Below, in pieces: positions 11,402 to 25,456 of a stretch of DNA of 64,000 nt (positions within the stretch are counted from its first letter, which is position 1; each line of letters opens with the position of its first letter). A program made the translations under genes and the position numbers. A model generated the notes under the pieces. That model was not told the origin of the DNA. It searched no databases and saw nothing but the letters and a program-made list of their open reading frames with translations. This DNA is from Strigamia acuminata (taxonomy: Eukaryota; Arthropoda; Chilopoda; Geophilomorpha; Linotaeniidae), in the NCBI GenBank assembly GCA_949358305.1, contig OX442314.1:48864581-48928580 (forward strand), written 5' to 3'.

Positions 11402-14400
11402 CTGAAATTACGTTTTTTCAATTTGGCAAAATTTGCGAAAGATTTGTCAAATACCGTACTGCCTCGATTATTAAACGCCGGACTTAACTAAGTGCCGGGA
11501 CTCGATTAAACGCCGGGGGCTCGGCGGCGTGTAGTGCACGAATAAATGCGGCCCCGAATCAACCCGCCCGGCAGTGGGTCGGATCAAAAAAAATTAATAA
11601 ACGCCCCGGCGTTTATTCGAGGCAGGACAGTTATTGTCAAACATTGTGAGTAATTTCTCAAAACTTCTCAACATTTCTCAAAATTTGAGAAAAATTTGTC
11701 AAAATTTGAGAAATTTTGACATATTTTGACAAATTTTGAGAAATTTTTTTCAAATTTTGACAAATTTTAACATATTTTGACAAATTTTGAGAAATTTTCC
11801 TCAAATTTTGAGAAATTTTGAGAAATTTTGAGAAAAATTTGTCAAAATTTGACAAATTTTGACATATTTTGAGAAATTTTGAGAAATTTTGACAAATTTT
11901 GAGAAATTTTGACAAATTTTGAGAAATTTTTCTCAAATTTTGAGAAATTTTCACAAATTTTGAGAAATTTTTCTCAAATTTTGACATATTTTGACAATTT
12001 TTGAGAAATTTTTCTCAAATTTTGACAAATTTTGACATATTTTGACAAATTTTGAGAAATTTTTCTCAAATTTTGACAAATTTTGACATATTTTCACAAA
12101 TTTTGACATGTTTTCACAAATTTTGACATATTTTCACAAATTTTGACATATTTTCACAAATTTTGACAAATTTATCCAAAAAATGGAGAATTTGGTTTGA
12201 AATTTACAAAAGAAATGTACACAAACCGTTTGAAATTCATTCGCAATGCATCAAAATCTCATCAAATTCGCTCGCAGTTGATTCAAATCTTATCTAAATT
12301 CCTGTGAAATTTCATTTTCTTCCTTCACCATCACAATAAAAACAAAATTCAAATTCAAATTCCAATTTATCTTTATTAATTACCATTATTAACATACAAG
12401 TAATTCATTCGAGCACAAATACAGTATAGGCCTACCGTAATCATCTTTTCAAAACCGTAATCATCATTTCAAAACTCACAATTCAAAATGGCTAACTCCT
12501 AACTCGGTCCTCACCCAACCGACTCACTTTGACAAATGGCACCATCCTGTCCCTGCACAAGATCTTTATATAGACTACACTATATATACTAGCAAGTAAG
12601 ATACACAAAGACCTATACCTATATGTATAAAAATATAATGTTTTGTACATAAGTGCAAATAAATAGGCTTACCAACTACATGCATTTCAATGCTAATTCT
12701 GGAACATGTAGAGAATATGACGTTGAAAATATCGCTCCATCATCCGAGATCACAGATCACACATCACAGATCAGCTTCTTTTATTTTACTATTTAGTCGC
12801 TAGAGTGCGCAACCTCAAGTTCCCGTACTGCGAGATGAGAGGAGAGCCACTTGCCGCCCATCGTACTGCTTAATCGGAATGAAATTATTCCTTCCTGGGG
12901 TCAACGTGGTCCCCTCTTTCTTTTCCTTTGTCACTTGCAGACAACAACCAAACCAAACCAACAATCTCCGTCCTCGACTCGCAGCGTTTTCAGCGAGCCC
13001 GAATCGACAATTTTCTACTGTATTTATTTCACTTTTCATTTTAGCCGCCATTTTGGCCCACCACCGCCTAACTTCGCTGAGTTAGTTCGGACCTCCTCAC
13101 AACACAAATCAGTTGAATTAAGTAAATTGTTTTTTTCTATCTATTACTTTTACACTGCAGGTACAAAATTTATTCTTTTACAAAAAAACAAACAACCATA
13201 CCTTTCTTTCTTTCTTTTTGTGGCCAAAATGGGTGCACTTGATAGTGTTGAAACAGTTGTAGCACAAAATCATTTCACTTGCAATTTCTCTGGATCTGGA
13301 GCGGTTTGACTTTTGAGATTGAAATAAGCACAAGTACTGTTTAATAGATTCCTTATTCCTTTCTTTCTCTCTTTCCAGGATAGTAAGAAAAAGATGAAAC
13401 CTCGATCAACCACAGCGCGACATTAAAATAATACGTCCGTGCCAGAAAATAAAGATAAAATAAAAAAGTATACAAATAAATAAATAAATAAATAAATGTT
13501 CTTTTCTTTTCTTTTCTTTTCTTTCCGTTAAAAAGAAGAAAACAAGCAACCAAACCAGCTGTGATCTACATTGGGGCATTTATTATAAACACAAAAATAT
13601 TTGTACACTTTTTGTTCGATATCGAGATAATATTGATGAATCGCACAACATATAAATTTCACTGGGTAAAATAATATGAAGTGAATCTGAAAATTTACAA
13701 ACATCGTATTGAATTAATTAATCATAATTATTCATTTTCATTAGGTTTTTTTTGAATTTGAACTTTTTAAATGTCTAATTTTTTTTTATCCTTTACATAA
13801 AAATACAAAACACACAAATAACGACGAGTGGAATGTATATTATTATATCACAAATAAACAACAAAAAAATCCATCCATCCATCAATTCCATGAATGCACA
13901 TTATTCATTTACAAGTTGATAATTTTGTTCATCCAGAAGTTAGTTCCCTCATTTAGTTTATTCTTTTTTCTAAAGAAAATTAGCTGCTCGCAAATATATA
14001 CAAAATCTCAAATGCCAAAAAATAAATATTGACAACCATAATACTAATTAAGAATAGTCAATTAATAAAAATTTGTCTTTTTCCATACATATAAAAAATA
14101 CTTAAATTACTTGAAAATTCAGAATATTTACAAATTAATCAAGAAAACATTTTCGCAATCTTATTTACAATTTATATTTATATTTTTTCATGTATGAAAA
14201 AATACAAAACGCGTTAAAACAATAATAGTTTGACTTCTTTCTTTCTTTCCTCCATTCTTCTTTCTACCCGTAAACCAAATTTCGCAAATTTGAATAAAAT
14301 TAAGTTGAATTAAAACATTGATTGAATAAATCAATAAATTAGTGAATAATTTGATCGAATTTCAAAAATTCTGCGCACCGTTGTAAAATAAAGAAAAATC

Positions 14401-14813
14401 AATTTCCGAGACGTAAACTATGTAGGATGAGACATCGAGGGAGTCAAACTACCGTTAGCCATGACAACATTGGGTGTCGAGACGACCACAACAGGTTTGA
14501 CCAATGGCTGCGCATGAGCATGAGCGGTTGGCAAGAAGGGAATCTGACCGACAGACTTCAACATTTGTGGCGCCGCGGTCACTTTGGCCAAGGACGGTTG
14601 AGCGGCGATTACTTGAGCCATGGTGGCCGCGTGGTTCATCATGTTCACTGGAGCGATCATGGTCGACACGTGATTGGCAGAACTGACCAAATGTCCCGGC
14701 GCCGGCTGAACCACGTGCGTGATTTGCGTGGCAATCGGCGCGCTTCGCACTTGAGTGCCCGGTCTGACGGCCATCACTTGTCGCACCACGTTGTTCATGT
14801 GCGCCGACATTAT
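10129..14813. repeat. Tandem array unit 3 (4,685 bp)
   Basis: Full-length copy without the insertion. The site where unit 2 is interrupted is intact here. Confidence 0.97.
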
Positions 14814-16086
14814 GTTACCGTGAGCTAGATTCAACAATGACAAAACTTGATTTATTATTGCCAACACTTAAACAACTAAACGAGGAAGGACATTCAAAGT
14901 CAAACGGATCGCATTCATCGTTTGCAATCATCGCACTCGATCTAGAACCACAAATGGCCACCTGAACAACAAATATCCAATAGCACAGGGGTTCCCAAAC
15001 TTTTTAGCATCGCGACTTATTTTTAAGCAAGGCGATCTCTGTTTATACTCACATTGAATGAGTGTAAACATCAAATTTTAAAATAAAAAGTGGAAAACGG
15101 GAGAAAATACGAGAATCTATCTCGTGTTTTCTCGCATTTTCCCATGTACCGCGAGATGTACCGCAAATTCACGGTACCGGTACTACAGGGCGCCAAAAAA
15201 GTACCGCGGTACAAGTACGCAGTACTACTGCAGACTACAGAAAGTACCGCGGTCCCGGTACACAGCTTGTACAAAAGTACCGCGGTACAGGCTGCGGTAC
15301 AGTACTTCCGGTACAGTACCGCGTACCGTGCCCAACACCGATTAAATTTTTCAAAAATGAACTACTAAAAAAAAAAAGAAATTTTACGTAAAATTTTACA
15401 TAAGTTTGCAAAAAATAATTTTAGTGCACTTTTTTAGGGGGGCGTTACGTCTACAAGTTAGTTAGATTGTCACAATTGGGCCGTTGCGTCCCACAGTTTG
15501 GGAAACGCTGCAATAGCAGATGGAAATTTGAAGTTTGCAATGTCACTAGAACATAATCAATCCACTTTAACTTTGAACACACCTTCCTTTTCGAAGGAAA
15601 GTACAAACCATGCGGAATGACGGCCCGCGGAGCACAGATTTGTGACTGCAGCATGTGGTGAACGGGTTTATTCGAATTGCTGACCTGGATCATGCCCTGC
15701 GCGCTGCCCGGCGCCGAACAAGTCGTGTGCAGCGTGATGCCTCGTGTGAGCGCCGTCAACGTGGTGGGGATCGCCTTGACGGCAATCGCATTGCTCATCA
15801 TGGGCCCCACAACACCCTTTGCAGCCACGGTCACCGGAAGAACGTTCGGCTTGGCTAAAGTCATTGTCGCTTTCTGCGCCGTTCCGGCAATGGCCGCGAT
15901 TGCCGTCATGCGGGGTGTCATCACGTTCACGGCCGCCGCAAACGTCGAAGACACGTTTGTTGCTGCGTTGAGTACCGGCACGCCCGTCGGAGCCGCCGAG
16001 ATGACTCGCACGGCTTGCGGCGTGATCACCTGCACGGTGGCCGGGTGTGATATGACGTTCGTTCCACCGTTCATGTGAATACCCAT
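14418..16086 (-). CDS. Array gene copy c (unrecognised Ala/Val-rich protein)
   Basis: Exon A 16086-15609, exon B 14824-14418. No difference from copy a was seen. Confidence 0.5.
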
Positions 16087-19000
16087 CTGAAATTACGTTT
16101 TTTCAATTTGGCAAAATTTGCGAAAGATTTGTCAAATACCGTACTGCCTCGATTATTAAACGCCGGACTTAACTAAGTGCCGGGACTCGATTAAACGCCG
16201 GGGGCTCGGCGGCGTGTAGTGCACGAATAAATGCGGCCCCGAATCAACCCGCCCGGCAGTGGGTCGGATCAAAAAAAATTAATAAACGCCCCGGCGTTTA
16301 TTCGAGGCAGGACAGTTATTGTCAAACATTGTGAGTAATTTCTCAAAACTTCTCAACATTTCTCAAAATTTGAGAAAAATTTGTCAAAATTTGAGAAATT
16401 TTGACATATTTTGACAAATTTTGAGAAATTTTTTTCAAATTTTGACAAATTTTAACATATTTTGACAAATTTTGAGAAATTTTCCTCAAATTTTGAGAAA
16501 TTTTGAGAAATTTTGAGAAAAATTTGTCAAAATTTGACAAATTTTGACATATTTTGAGAAATTTTGAGAAATTTTGACAAATTTTGAGAAATTTTGACAA
16601 ATTTTGAGAAATTTTTCTCAAATTTTGAGAAATTTTCACAAATTTTGAGAAATTTTTCTCAAATTTTGACATATTTTGACAATTTTTGAGAAATTTTTCT
16701 CAAATTTTGACAAATTTTGACATATTTTGACAAATTTTGAGAAATTTTTCTCAAATTTTGACAAATTTTGACATATTTTCACAAATTTTGACATGTTTTC
16801 ACAAATTTTGACATATTTTCACAAATTTTGACATATTTTCACAAATTTTGACAAATTTATCCAAAAAATGGAGAATTTGGTTTGAAATTTACAAAAGAAA
16901 TGTACACAAACCGTTTGAAATTCATTCGCAATGCATCAAAATCTCATCAAATTCGCTCGCAGTTGATTCAAATCTTATCTAAATTCCTGTGAAATTTCAT
17001 TTTCTTCCTTCACCATCACAATAAAAACAAAATTCAAATTCAAATTCCAATTTATCTTTATTAATTACCATTATTAACATACAAGTAATTCATTCGAGCA
17101 CAAATACAGTATAGGCCTACCGTAATCATCTTTTCAAAACCGTAATCATCATTTCAAAACTCACAATTCAAAATGGCTAACTCCTAACTCGGTCCTCACC
17201 CAACCGACTCACTTTGACAAATGGCACCATCCTGTCCCTGCACAAGATCTTTATATAGACTACACTATATATACTAGCAAGTAAGATACACAAAGACCTA
17301 TACCTATATGTATAAAAATATAATGTTTTGTACATAAGTGCAAATAAATAGGCTTACCAACTACATGCATTTCAATGCTAATTCTGGAACATGTAGAGAA
17401 TATGACGTTGAAAATATCGCTCCATCATCCGAGATCACAGATCACACATCACAGATCAGCTTCTTTTATTTTACTATTTAGTCGCTAGAGTGCGCAACCT
17501 CAAGTTCCCGTACTGCGAGATGAGAGGAGAGCCACTTGCCGCCCATCGTACTGCTTAATCGGAATGAAATTATTCCTTCCTGGGGTCAACGTGGTCCCCT
17601 CTTTCTTTTCCTTTGTCACTTGCAGACAACAACCAAACCAAACCAACAATCTCCGTCCTCGACTCGCAGCGTTTTCAGCGAGCCCGAATCGACAATTTTC
17701 TACTGTATTTATTTCACTTTTCATTTTAGCCGCCATTTTGGCCCACCACCGCCTAACTTCGCTGAGTTAGTTCGGACCTCCTCACAACACAAATCAGTTG
17801 AATTAAGTAAATTGTTTTTTTCTATCTATTACTTTTACACTGCAGGTACAAAATTTATTCTTTTACAAAAAAACAAACAACCATACCTTTCTTTCTTTCT
17901 TTTTGTGGCCAAAATGGGTGCACTTGATAGTGTTGAAACAGTTGTAGCACAAAATCATTTCACTTGCAATTTCTCTGGATCTGGAGCGGTTTGACTTTTG
18001 AGATTGAAATAAGCACAAGTACTGTTTAATAGATTCCTTATTCCTTTCTTTCTCTCTTTCCAGGATAGTAAGAAAAAGATGAAACCTCGATCAACCACAG
18101 CGCGACATTAAAATAATACGTCCGTGCCAGAAAATAAAGATAAAATAAAAAAGTATACAAATAAATAAATAAATAAATAAATGTTCTTTTCTTTTCTTTT
18201 CTTTTCTTTCCGTTAAAAAGAAGAAAACAAGCAACCAAACCAGCTGTGATCTACATTGGGGCATTTATTATAAACACAAAAATATTTGTACACTTTTTGT
18301 TCGATATCGAGATAATATTGATGAATCGCACAACATATAAATTTCACTGGGTAAAATAATATGAAGTGAATCTGAAAATTTACAAACATCGTATTGAATT
18401 AATTAATCATAATTATTCATTTTCATTAGGTTTTTTTTGAATTTGAACTTTTTAAATGTCTAATTTTTTTTTATCCTTTACATAAAAATACAAAACACAC
18501 AAATAACGACGAGTGGAATGTATATTATTATATCACAAATAAACAACAAAAAAATCCATCCATCCATCAATTCCATGAATGCACATTATTCATTTACAAG
18601 TTGATAATTTTGTTCATCCAGAAGTTAGTTCCCTCATTTAGTTTATTCTTTTTTCTAAAGAAAATTAGCTGCTCGCAAATATATACAAAATCTCAAATGC
18701 CAAAAAATAAATATTGACAACCATAATACTAATTAAGAATAGTCAATTAATAAAAATTTGTCTTTTTCCATACATATAAAAAATACTTAAATTACTTGAA
18801 AATTCAGAATATTTACAAATTAATCAAGAAAACATTTTCGCAATCTTATTTACAATTTATATTTATATTTTTTCATGTATGAAAAAATACAAAACGCGTT
18901 AAAACAATAATAGTTTGACTTCTTTCTTTCTTTCCTCCATTCTTCTTTCTACCCGTAAACCAAATTTCGCAAATTTGAATAAAATTAAGTTGAATTAAAA

Positions 19001-19498
19001 CATTGATTGAATAAATCAATAAATTAGTGAATAATTTGATCGAATTTCAAAAATTCTGCGCACCGTTGTAAAATAAAGGAAAATCAATTTCCGAGACGTA
19101 AACTATGTAGGATGAGACATCGAGGGAGTCAAACTACCGTTAGCCATGACAACATTGGGTGTCGAGACGACCACAACAGGTTTGACCAATGGCTGCGCAT
19201 GAGCATGAGCGGTTGGCAAGAAGGGAATCTGACCGACAGACTTCAACATTTGTGGCGCCGCGGTCACTTTGGCCAAGGACGGTTGAGCGGCGATTACTTG
19301 AGCCATGGTGGCCGCGTGGTTCATCATGTTCACTGGAGCGATCATGGTCGACACGTGATTGGCAGAACTGACCAAATGTCCCGGCGCCGGCTGAACCACG
19401 TGCGTGATTTGCGTGGCAATCGGCGCGCTTCGCACTTGAGTGCCCGGTCTGACGGCCATCACTTGTCGCACCACGTTGTTCATGTGCGCCGACATTAT
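14814..19498. repeat. Tandem array unit 4 (4,685 bp)
   Basis: Full-length copy with one private A-to-G change at 19079 (unit position 4266), just downstream of the minus-strand stop codon. Confidence 0.97.
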
Positions 19499-20771
19499 GT
19501 TACCGTGAGCTAGATTCAACAATGACAAAACTTGATTTATTATTGCCAACACTTAAACAACTAAACGAGGAAGGACATTCAAAGTCAAACGGATCGCATT
19601 CATCGTTTGCAATCATCGCACTCGATCTAGAACCACAAATGGCCACCTGAACAACAAATATCCAATAGCACAGGGGTTCCCAAACTTTTTAGCATCGCGA
19701 CTTATTTTTAAGCAAGGCGATCTCTGTTTATACTCACATTGAATGAGTGTAAACATCAAATTTTAAAATAAAAAGTGGAAAACGGGAGAAAATACGAGAA
19801 TCTATCTCGTGTTTTCTCGCATTTTCCCATGTACCGCGAGATGTACCGCAAATTCACGGTACCGGTACTACAGGGCGCCAAAAAAGTACCGCGGTACAAG
19901 TACGCAGTACTACTGCAGACTACAGAAAGTACCGCGGTCCCGGTACACAGCTTGTACAAAAGTACCGCGGTACAGGCTGCGGTACAGTACTTCCGGTACA
20001 GTACCGCGTACCGTGCCCAACACCGATTAAATTTTTCAAAAATGAACTACTAAAAAAAAAAAGAAATTTTACGTAAAATTTTACATAAGTTTGCAAAAAA
20101 TAATTTTAGTGCACTTTTTTAGGGGGGCGTTACGTCTACAAGTTAGTTAGATTGTCACAATTGGGCCGTTGCGTCCCACAGTTTGGGAAACGCTGCAATA
20201 GCAGATGGAAATTTGAAGTTTGCAATGTCACTAGAACATAATCAATCCACTTTAACTTTGAACACACCTTCCTTTTCGAAGGAAAGTACAAACCATGCGG
20301 AATGACGGCCCGCGGAGCACAGATTTGTGACTGCAGCATGTGGTGAACGGGTTTATTCGAATTGCTGACCTGGATCATGCCCTGCGCGCTGCCCGGCGCC
20401 GAACAAGTCGTGTGCAGCGTGATGCCTCGTGTGAGCGCCGTCAACGTGGTGGGGATCGCCTTGACGGCAATCGCATTGCTCATCATGGGCCCCACAACAC
20501 CCTTTGCAGCCACGGTCACCGGAAGAACGTTCGGCTTGGCTAAAGTCATTGTCGCTTTCTGCGCCGTTCCGGCAATGGCCGCGATTGCCGTCATGCGGGG
20601 TGTCATCACGTTCACGGCCGCCGCAAACGTCGAAGACACGTTTGTTGCTGCGTTGAGTACCGGCACGCCCGTCGGAGCCGCCGAGATGACTCGCACGGCT
20701 TGCGGGGTGATCACCTGCACGGTGGCCGGGTGTGATATGACGTTCGTTCCACCGTTCATGTGAATACCCAT
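19103..20771 (-). CDS. Array gene copy d (unrecognised Ala/Val-rich protein)
   Basis: Exon A 20771-20294, exon B 19509-19103. Carries the G at 20706 (third base of a Thr codon, silent). The private change at 19079 lies 24 bp past the stop codon. Confidence 0.5.
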
Positions 20772-23700
20772 CTGAAATTACGTTTTTTCAATTTGGCAAA
20801 ATTTGCGAAAGATTTGTCAAATACCGTACTGCCTCGATTATTAAACGCCGGACTTAACTAAGTGCCGGGACTCGATTAAACGCCGGGGGCTCGGCGGCGT
20901 GTAGTGCACGAATAAATGCGGCCCCGAATCAACCCGCCCGGCAGTGGGTCGGATCAAAAAAAATTAATAAACGCCCCGGCGTTTATTCGAGGCAGGACAG
21001 TTATTGTCAAACATTGTGAGTAATTTCTCAAAACTTCTCAACATTTCTCAAAATTTGAGAAAAATTTGTCAAAATTTGAGAAATTTTGACATATTTTGAC
21101 AAATTTTGAGAAATTTTTTTCAAATTTTGACAAATTTTAACATATTTTGACAAATTTTGAGAAATTTTCCTCAAATTTTGAGAAATTTTGAGAAATTTTG
21201 AGAAAAATTTGTCAAAATTTGACAAATTTTGACATATTTTGAGAAATTTTGAGAAATTTTGACAAATTTTGAGAAATTTTGACAAATTTTGAGAAATTTT
21301 TCTCAAATTTTGAGAAATTTTCACAAATTTTGAGAAATTTTTCTCAAATTTTGACATATTTTGACAATTTTTGAGAAATTTTTCTCAAATTTTGACAAAT
21401 TTTGACATATTTTGACAAATTTTGAGAAATTTTTCTCAAATTTTGACAAATTTTGACATATTTTCACAAATTTTGACATGTTTTCACAAATTTTGACATA
21501 TTTTCACAAATTTTGACATATTTTCACAAATTTTGACAAATTTATCCAAAAAATGGAGAATTTGGTTTGAAATTTACAAAAGAAATGTACACAAACCGTT
21601 TGAAATTCATTCGCAATGCATCAAAATCTCATCAAATTCGCTCGCAGTTGATTCAAATCTTATCTAAATTCCTGTGAAATTTCATTTTCTTCCTTCACCA
21701 TCACAATAAAAACAAAATTCAAATTCAAATTCCAATTTATCTTTATTAATTACCATTATTAACATACAAGTAATTCATTCGAGCACAAATACAGTATAGG
21801 CCTACCGTAATCATCTTTTCAAAACCGTAATCATCATTTCAAAACTCACAATTCAAAATGGCTAACTCCTAACTCGGTCCTCACCCAACCGACTCACTTT
21901 GACAAATGGCACCATCCTGTCCCTGCACAAGATCTTTATATAGACTACACTATATATACTAGCAAGTAAGATACACAAAGACCTATACCTATATGTATAA
22001 AAATATAATGTTTTGTACATAAGTGCAAATAAATAGGCTTACCAACTACATGCATTTCAATGCTAATTCTGGAACATGTAGAGAATATGACGTTGAAAAT
22101 ATCGCTCCATCATCCGAGATCACAGATCACACATCACAGATCAGCTTCTTTTATTTTACTATTTAGTCGCTAGAGTGCGCAACCTCAAGTTCCCGTACTG
22201 CGAGATGAGAGGAGAGCCACTTGCCGCCCATCGTACTGCTTAATCGGAATGAAATTATTCCTTCCTGGGGTCAACGTGGTCCCCTCTTTCTTTTCCTTTG
22301 TCACTTGCAGACAACAACCAAACCAAACCAACAATCTCCGTCCTCGACTCGCAGCGTTTTCAGCGAGCCCGAATCGACAATTTTCTACTGTATTTATTTC
22401 ACTTTTCATTTTAGCCGCCATTTTGGCCCACCACCGCCTAACTTCGCTGAGTTAGTTCGGACCTCCTCACAACACAAATCAGTTGAATTAAGTAAATTGT
22501 TTTTTTCTATCTATTACTTTTACACTGCAGGTACAAAATTTATTCTTTTACAAAAAAACAAACAACCATACCTTTCTTTCTTTCTTTTTGTGGCCAAAAT
22601 GGGTGCACTTGATAGTGTTGAAACAGTTGTAGCACAAAATCATTTCACTTGCAATTTCTCTGGATCTGGAGCGGTTTGACTTTTGAGATTGAAATAAGCA
22701 CAAGTACTGTTTAATAGATTCCTTATTCCTTTCTTTCTCTCTTTCCAGGATAGTAAGAAAAAGATGAAACCTCGATCAACCACAGCGCGACATTAAAATA
22801 ATACGTCCGTGCCAGAAAATAAAGATAAAATAAAAAAGTATACAAATAAATAAATAAATAAATAAATGTTCTTTTCTTTTCTTTTCTTTTCTTTCCGTTA
22901 AAAAGAAGAAAACAAGCAACCAAACCAGCTGTGATCTACATTGGGGCATTTATTATAAACACAAAAATATTTGTACACTTTTTGTTCGATATCGAGATAA
23001 TATTGATGAATCGCACAACATATAAATTTCACTGGGTAAAATAATATGAAGTGAATCTGAAAATTTACAAACATCGTATTGAATTAATTAATCATAATTA
23101 TTCATTTTCATTAGGTTTTTTTTGAATTTGAACTTTTTAAATGTCTAATTTTTTTTTATCCTTTACATAAAAATACAAAACACACAAATAACGACGAGTG
23201 GAATGTATATTATTATATCACAAATAAACAACAAAAAAATCCATCCATCCATCAATTCCATGAATGCACATTATTCATTTACAAGTTGATAATTTTGTTC
23301 ATCCAGAAGTTAGTTCCCTCATTTAGTTTATTCTTTTTTCTAAAGAAAATTAGCTGCTCGCAAATATATACAAAATCTCAAATGCCAAAAAATAAATATT
23401 GACAACCATAATACTAATTAAGAATAGTCAATTAATAAAAATTTGTCTTTTTCCATACATATAAAAAATACTTAAATTACTTGAAAATTCAGAATATTTA
23501 CAAATTAATCAAGAAAACATTTTCGCAATCTTATTTACAATTTATATTTATATTTTTTCATGTATGAAAAAATACAAAACGCGTTAAAACAATAATAGTT
23601 TGACTTCTTTCTTTCTTTCCTCCATTCTTCTTTCTACCCGTAAACCAAATTTCGCAAATTTGAATAAAATTAAGTTGAATTAAAACATTGATTGAATAAA

Positions 23701-24183
23701 TCAATAAATTAGTGAATAATTTGATCGAATTTCAAAAATTCTGCGCACCGTTGTAAAATAAAGAAAAATCAATTTCCGAGACGTAAACTATGTAGGATGA
23801 GACATCGAGGGAGTCAAACTACCGTTAGCCATGACAACATTGGGTGTCGAGACGACCACAACAGGTTTGACCAATGGCTGCGCATGAGCATGAGCGGTTG
23901 GCAAGAAGGGAATCTGACCGACAGACTTCAACATTTGTGGCGCCGCGGTCACTTTGGCCAAGGACGGTTGAGCGGCGATTACTTGAGCCATGGTGGCCGC
24001 GTGGTTCATCATGTTCACTGGAGCGATCATGGTCGACACGTGATTGGCAGAACTGACCAAATGTCCCGGCGCCGGCTGAACCACGTGCGTGATTTGCGTG
24101 GCAATCGGCGCGCTTCGCACTTGAGTGCCCGGTCTGACGGCCATCACTTGTCGCACCACGTTGTTCATGTGCGCCGACATTAT
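19499..24183. repeat. Tandem array unit 5 (4,685 bp)
   Basis: Full-length copy with G instead of C at 20706 (unit position 1208), a synonymous Thr-codon change in minus exon A, shared only with unit 7. Confidence 0.97.
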
Positions 24184-25456
24184 GTTACCGTGAGCTAGAT
24201 TCAACAATGACAAAACTTGATTTATTATTGCCAACACTTAAACAACTAAACGAGGAAGGACATTCAAAGTCAAACGGATCGCATTCATCGTTTGCAATCA
24301 TCGCACTCGATCTAGAACCACAAATGGCCACCTGAACAACAAATATCCAATAGCACAGGGGTTCCCAAACTTTTTAGCATCGCGACTTATTTTTAAGCAA
24401 GGCGATCTCTGTTTATACTCACATTGAATGAGTGTAAACATCAAATTTTAAAATAAAAAGTGGAAAACGGGAGAAAATACGAGAATCTATCTCGTGTTTT
24501 CTCGCATTTTCCCATGTACCGCGAGATGTACCGCAAATTCACGGTACCGGTACTACAGGGCGCCAAAAAAGTACCGCGGTACAAGTACGCAGTACTACTG
24601 CAGACTACAGAAAGTACCGCGGTCCCGGTACACAGCTTGTACAAAAGTACCGCGGTACAGGCTGCGGTACAGTACTTCCGGTACAGTACCGCGTACCGTG
24701 CCCAACACCGATTAAATTTTTCAAAAATGAACTACTAAAAAAAAAAAGAAATTTTACGTAAAATTTTACATAAGTTTGCAAAAAATAATTTTAGTGCACT
24801 TTTTTAGGGGGGCGTTACGTCTACAAGTTAGTTAGATTGTCACAATTGGGCCGTTGCGTCCCACAGTTTGGGAAACGCTGCAATAGCAGATGGAAATTTG
24901 AAGTTTGCAATGTCACTAGAACATAATCAATCCACTTTAACTTTGAACACACCTTCCTTTTCGAAGGAAAGTACAAACCATGCGGAATGACGGCCCGCGG
25001 AGCACAGATTTGTGACTGCAGCATGTGGTGAACGGGTTTATTCGAATTGCTGACCTGGATCATGCCCTGCGCGCTGCCCGGCGCCGAACAAGTCGTGTGC
25101 AGCGTGATGCCTCGTGTGAGCGCCGTCAACGTGGTGGGGATCGCCTTGACGGCAATCGCATTGCTCATCATGGGCCCCACAACACCCTTTGCAGCCACGG
25201 TCACCGGAAGAACGTTCGGCTTGGCTAAAGTCATTGTCGCTTTCTGCGCCGTTCCGGCAATGGCCGCGATTGCCGTCATGCGGGGTGTCATCACGTTCAC
25301 GGCCGCCGCAAACGTCGAAGACACGTTTGTTGCTGCGTTGAGTACCGGCACGCCCGTCGGAGCCGCCGAGATGACTCGCACGGCTTGCGGCGTGATCACC
25401 TGCACGGTGGCCGGGTGTGATATGACGTTCGTTCCACCGTTCATGTGAATACCCAT
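23788..25456 (-). CDS. Array gene copy e (unrecognised Ala/Val-rich protein)
   Basis: Exon A 25456-24979, exon B 24194-23788. No difference from copy a was seen. Confidence 0.5.
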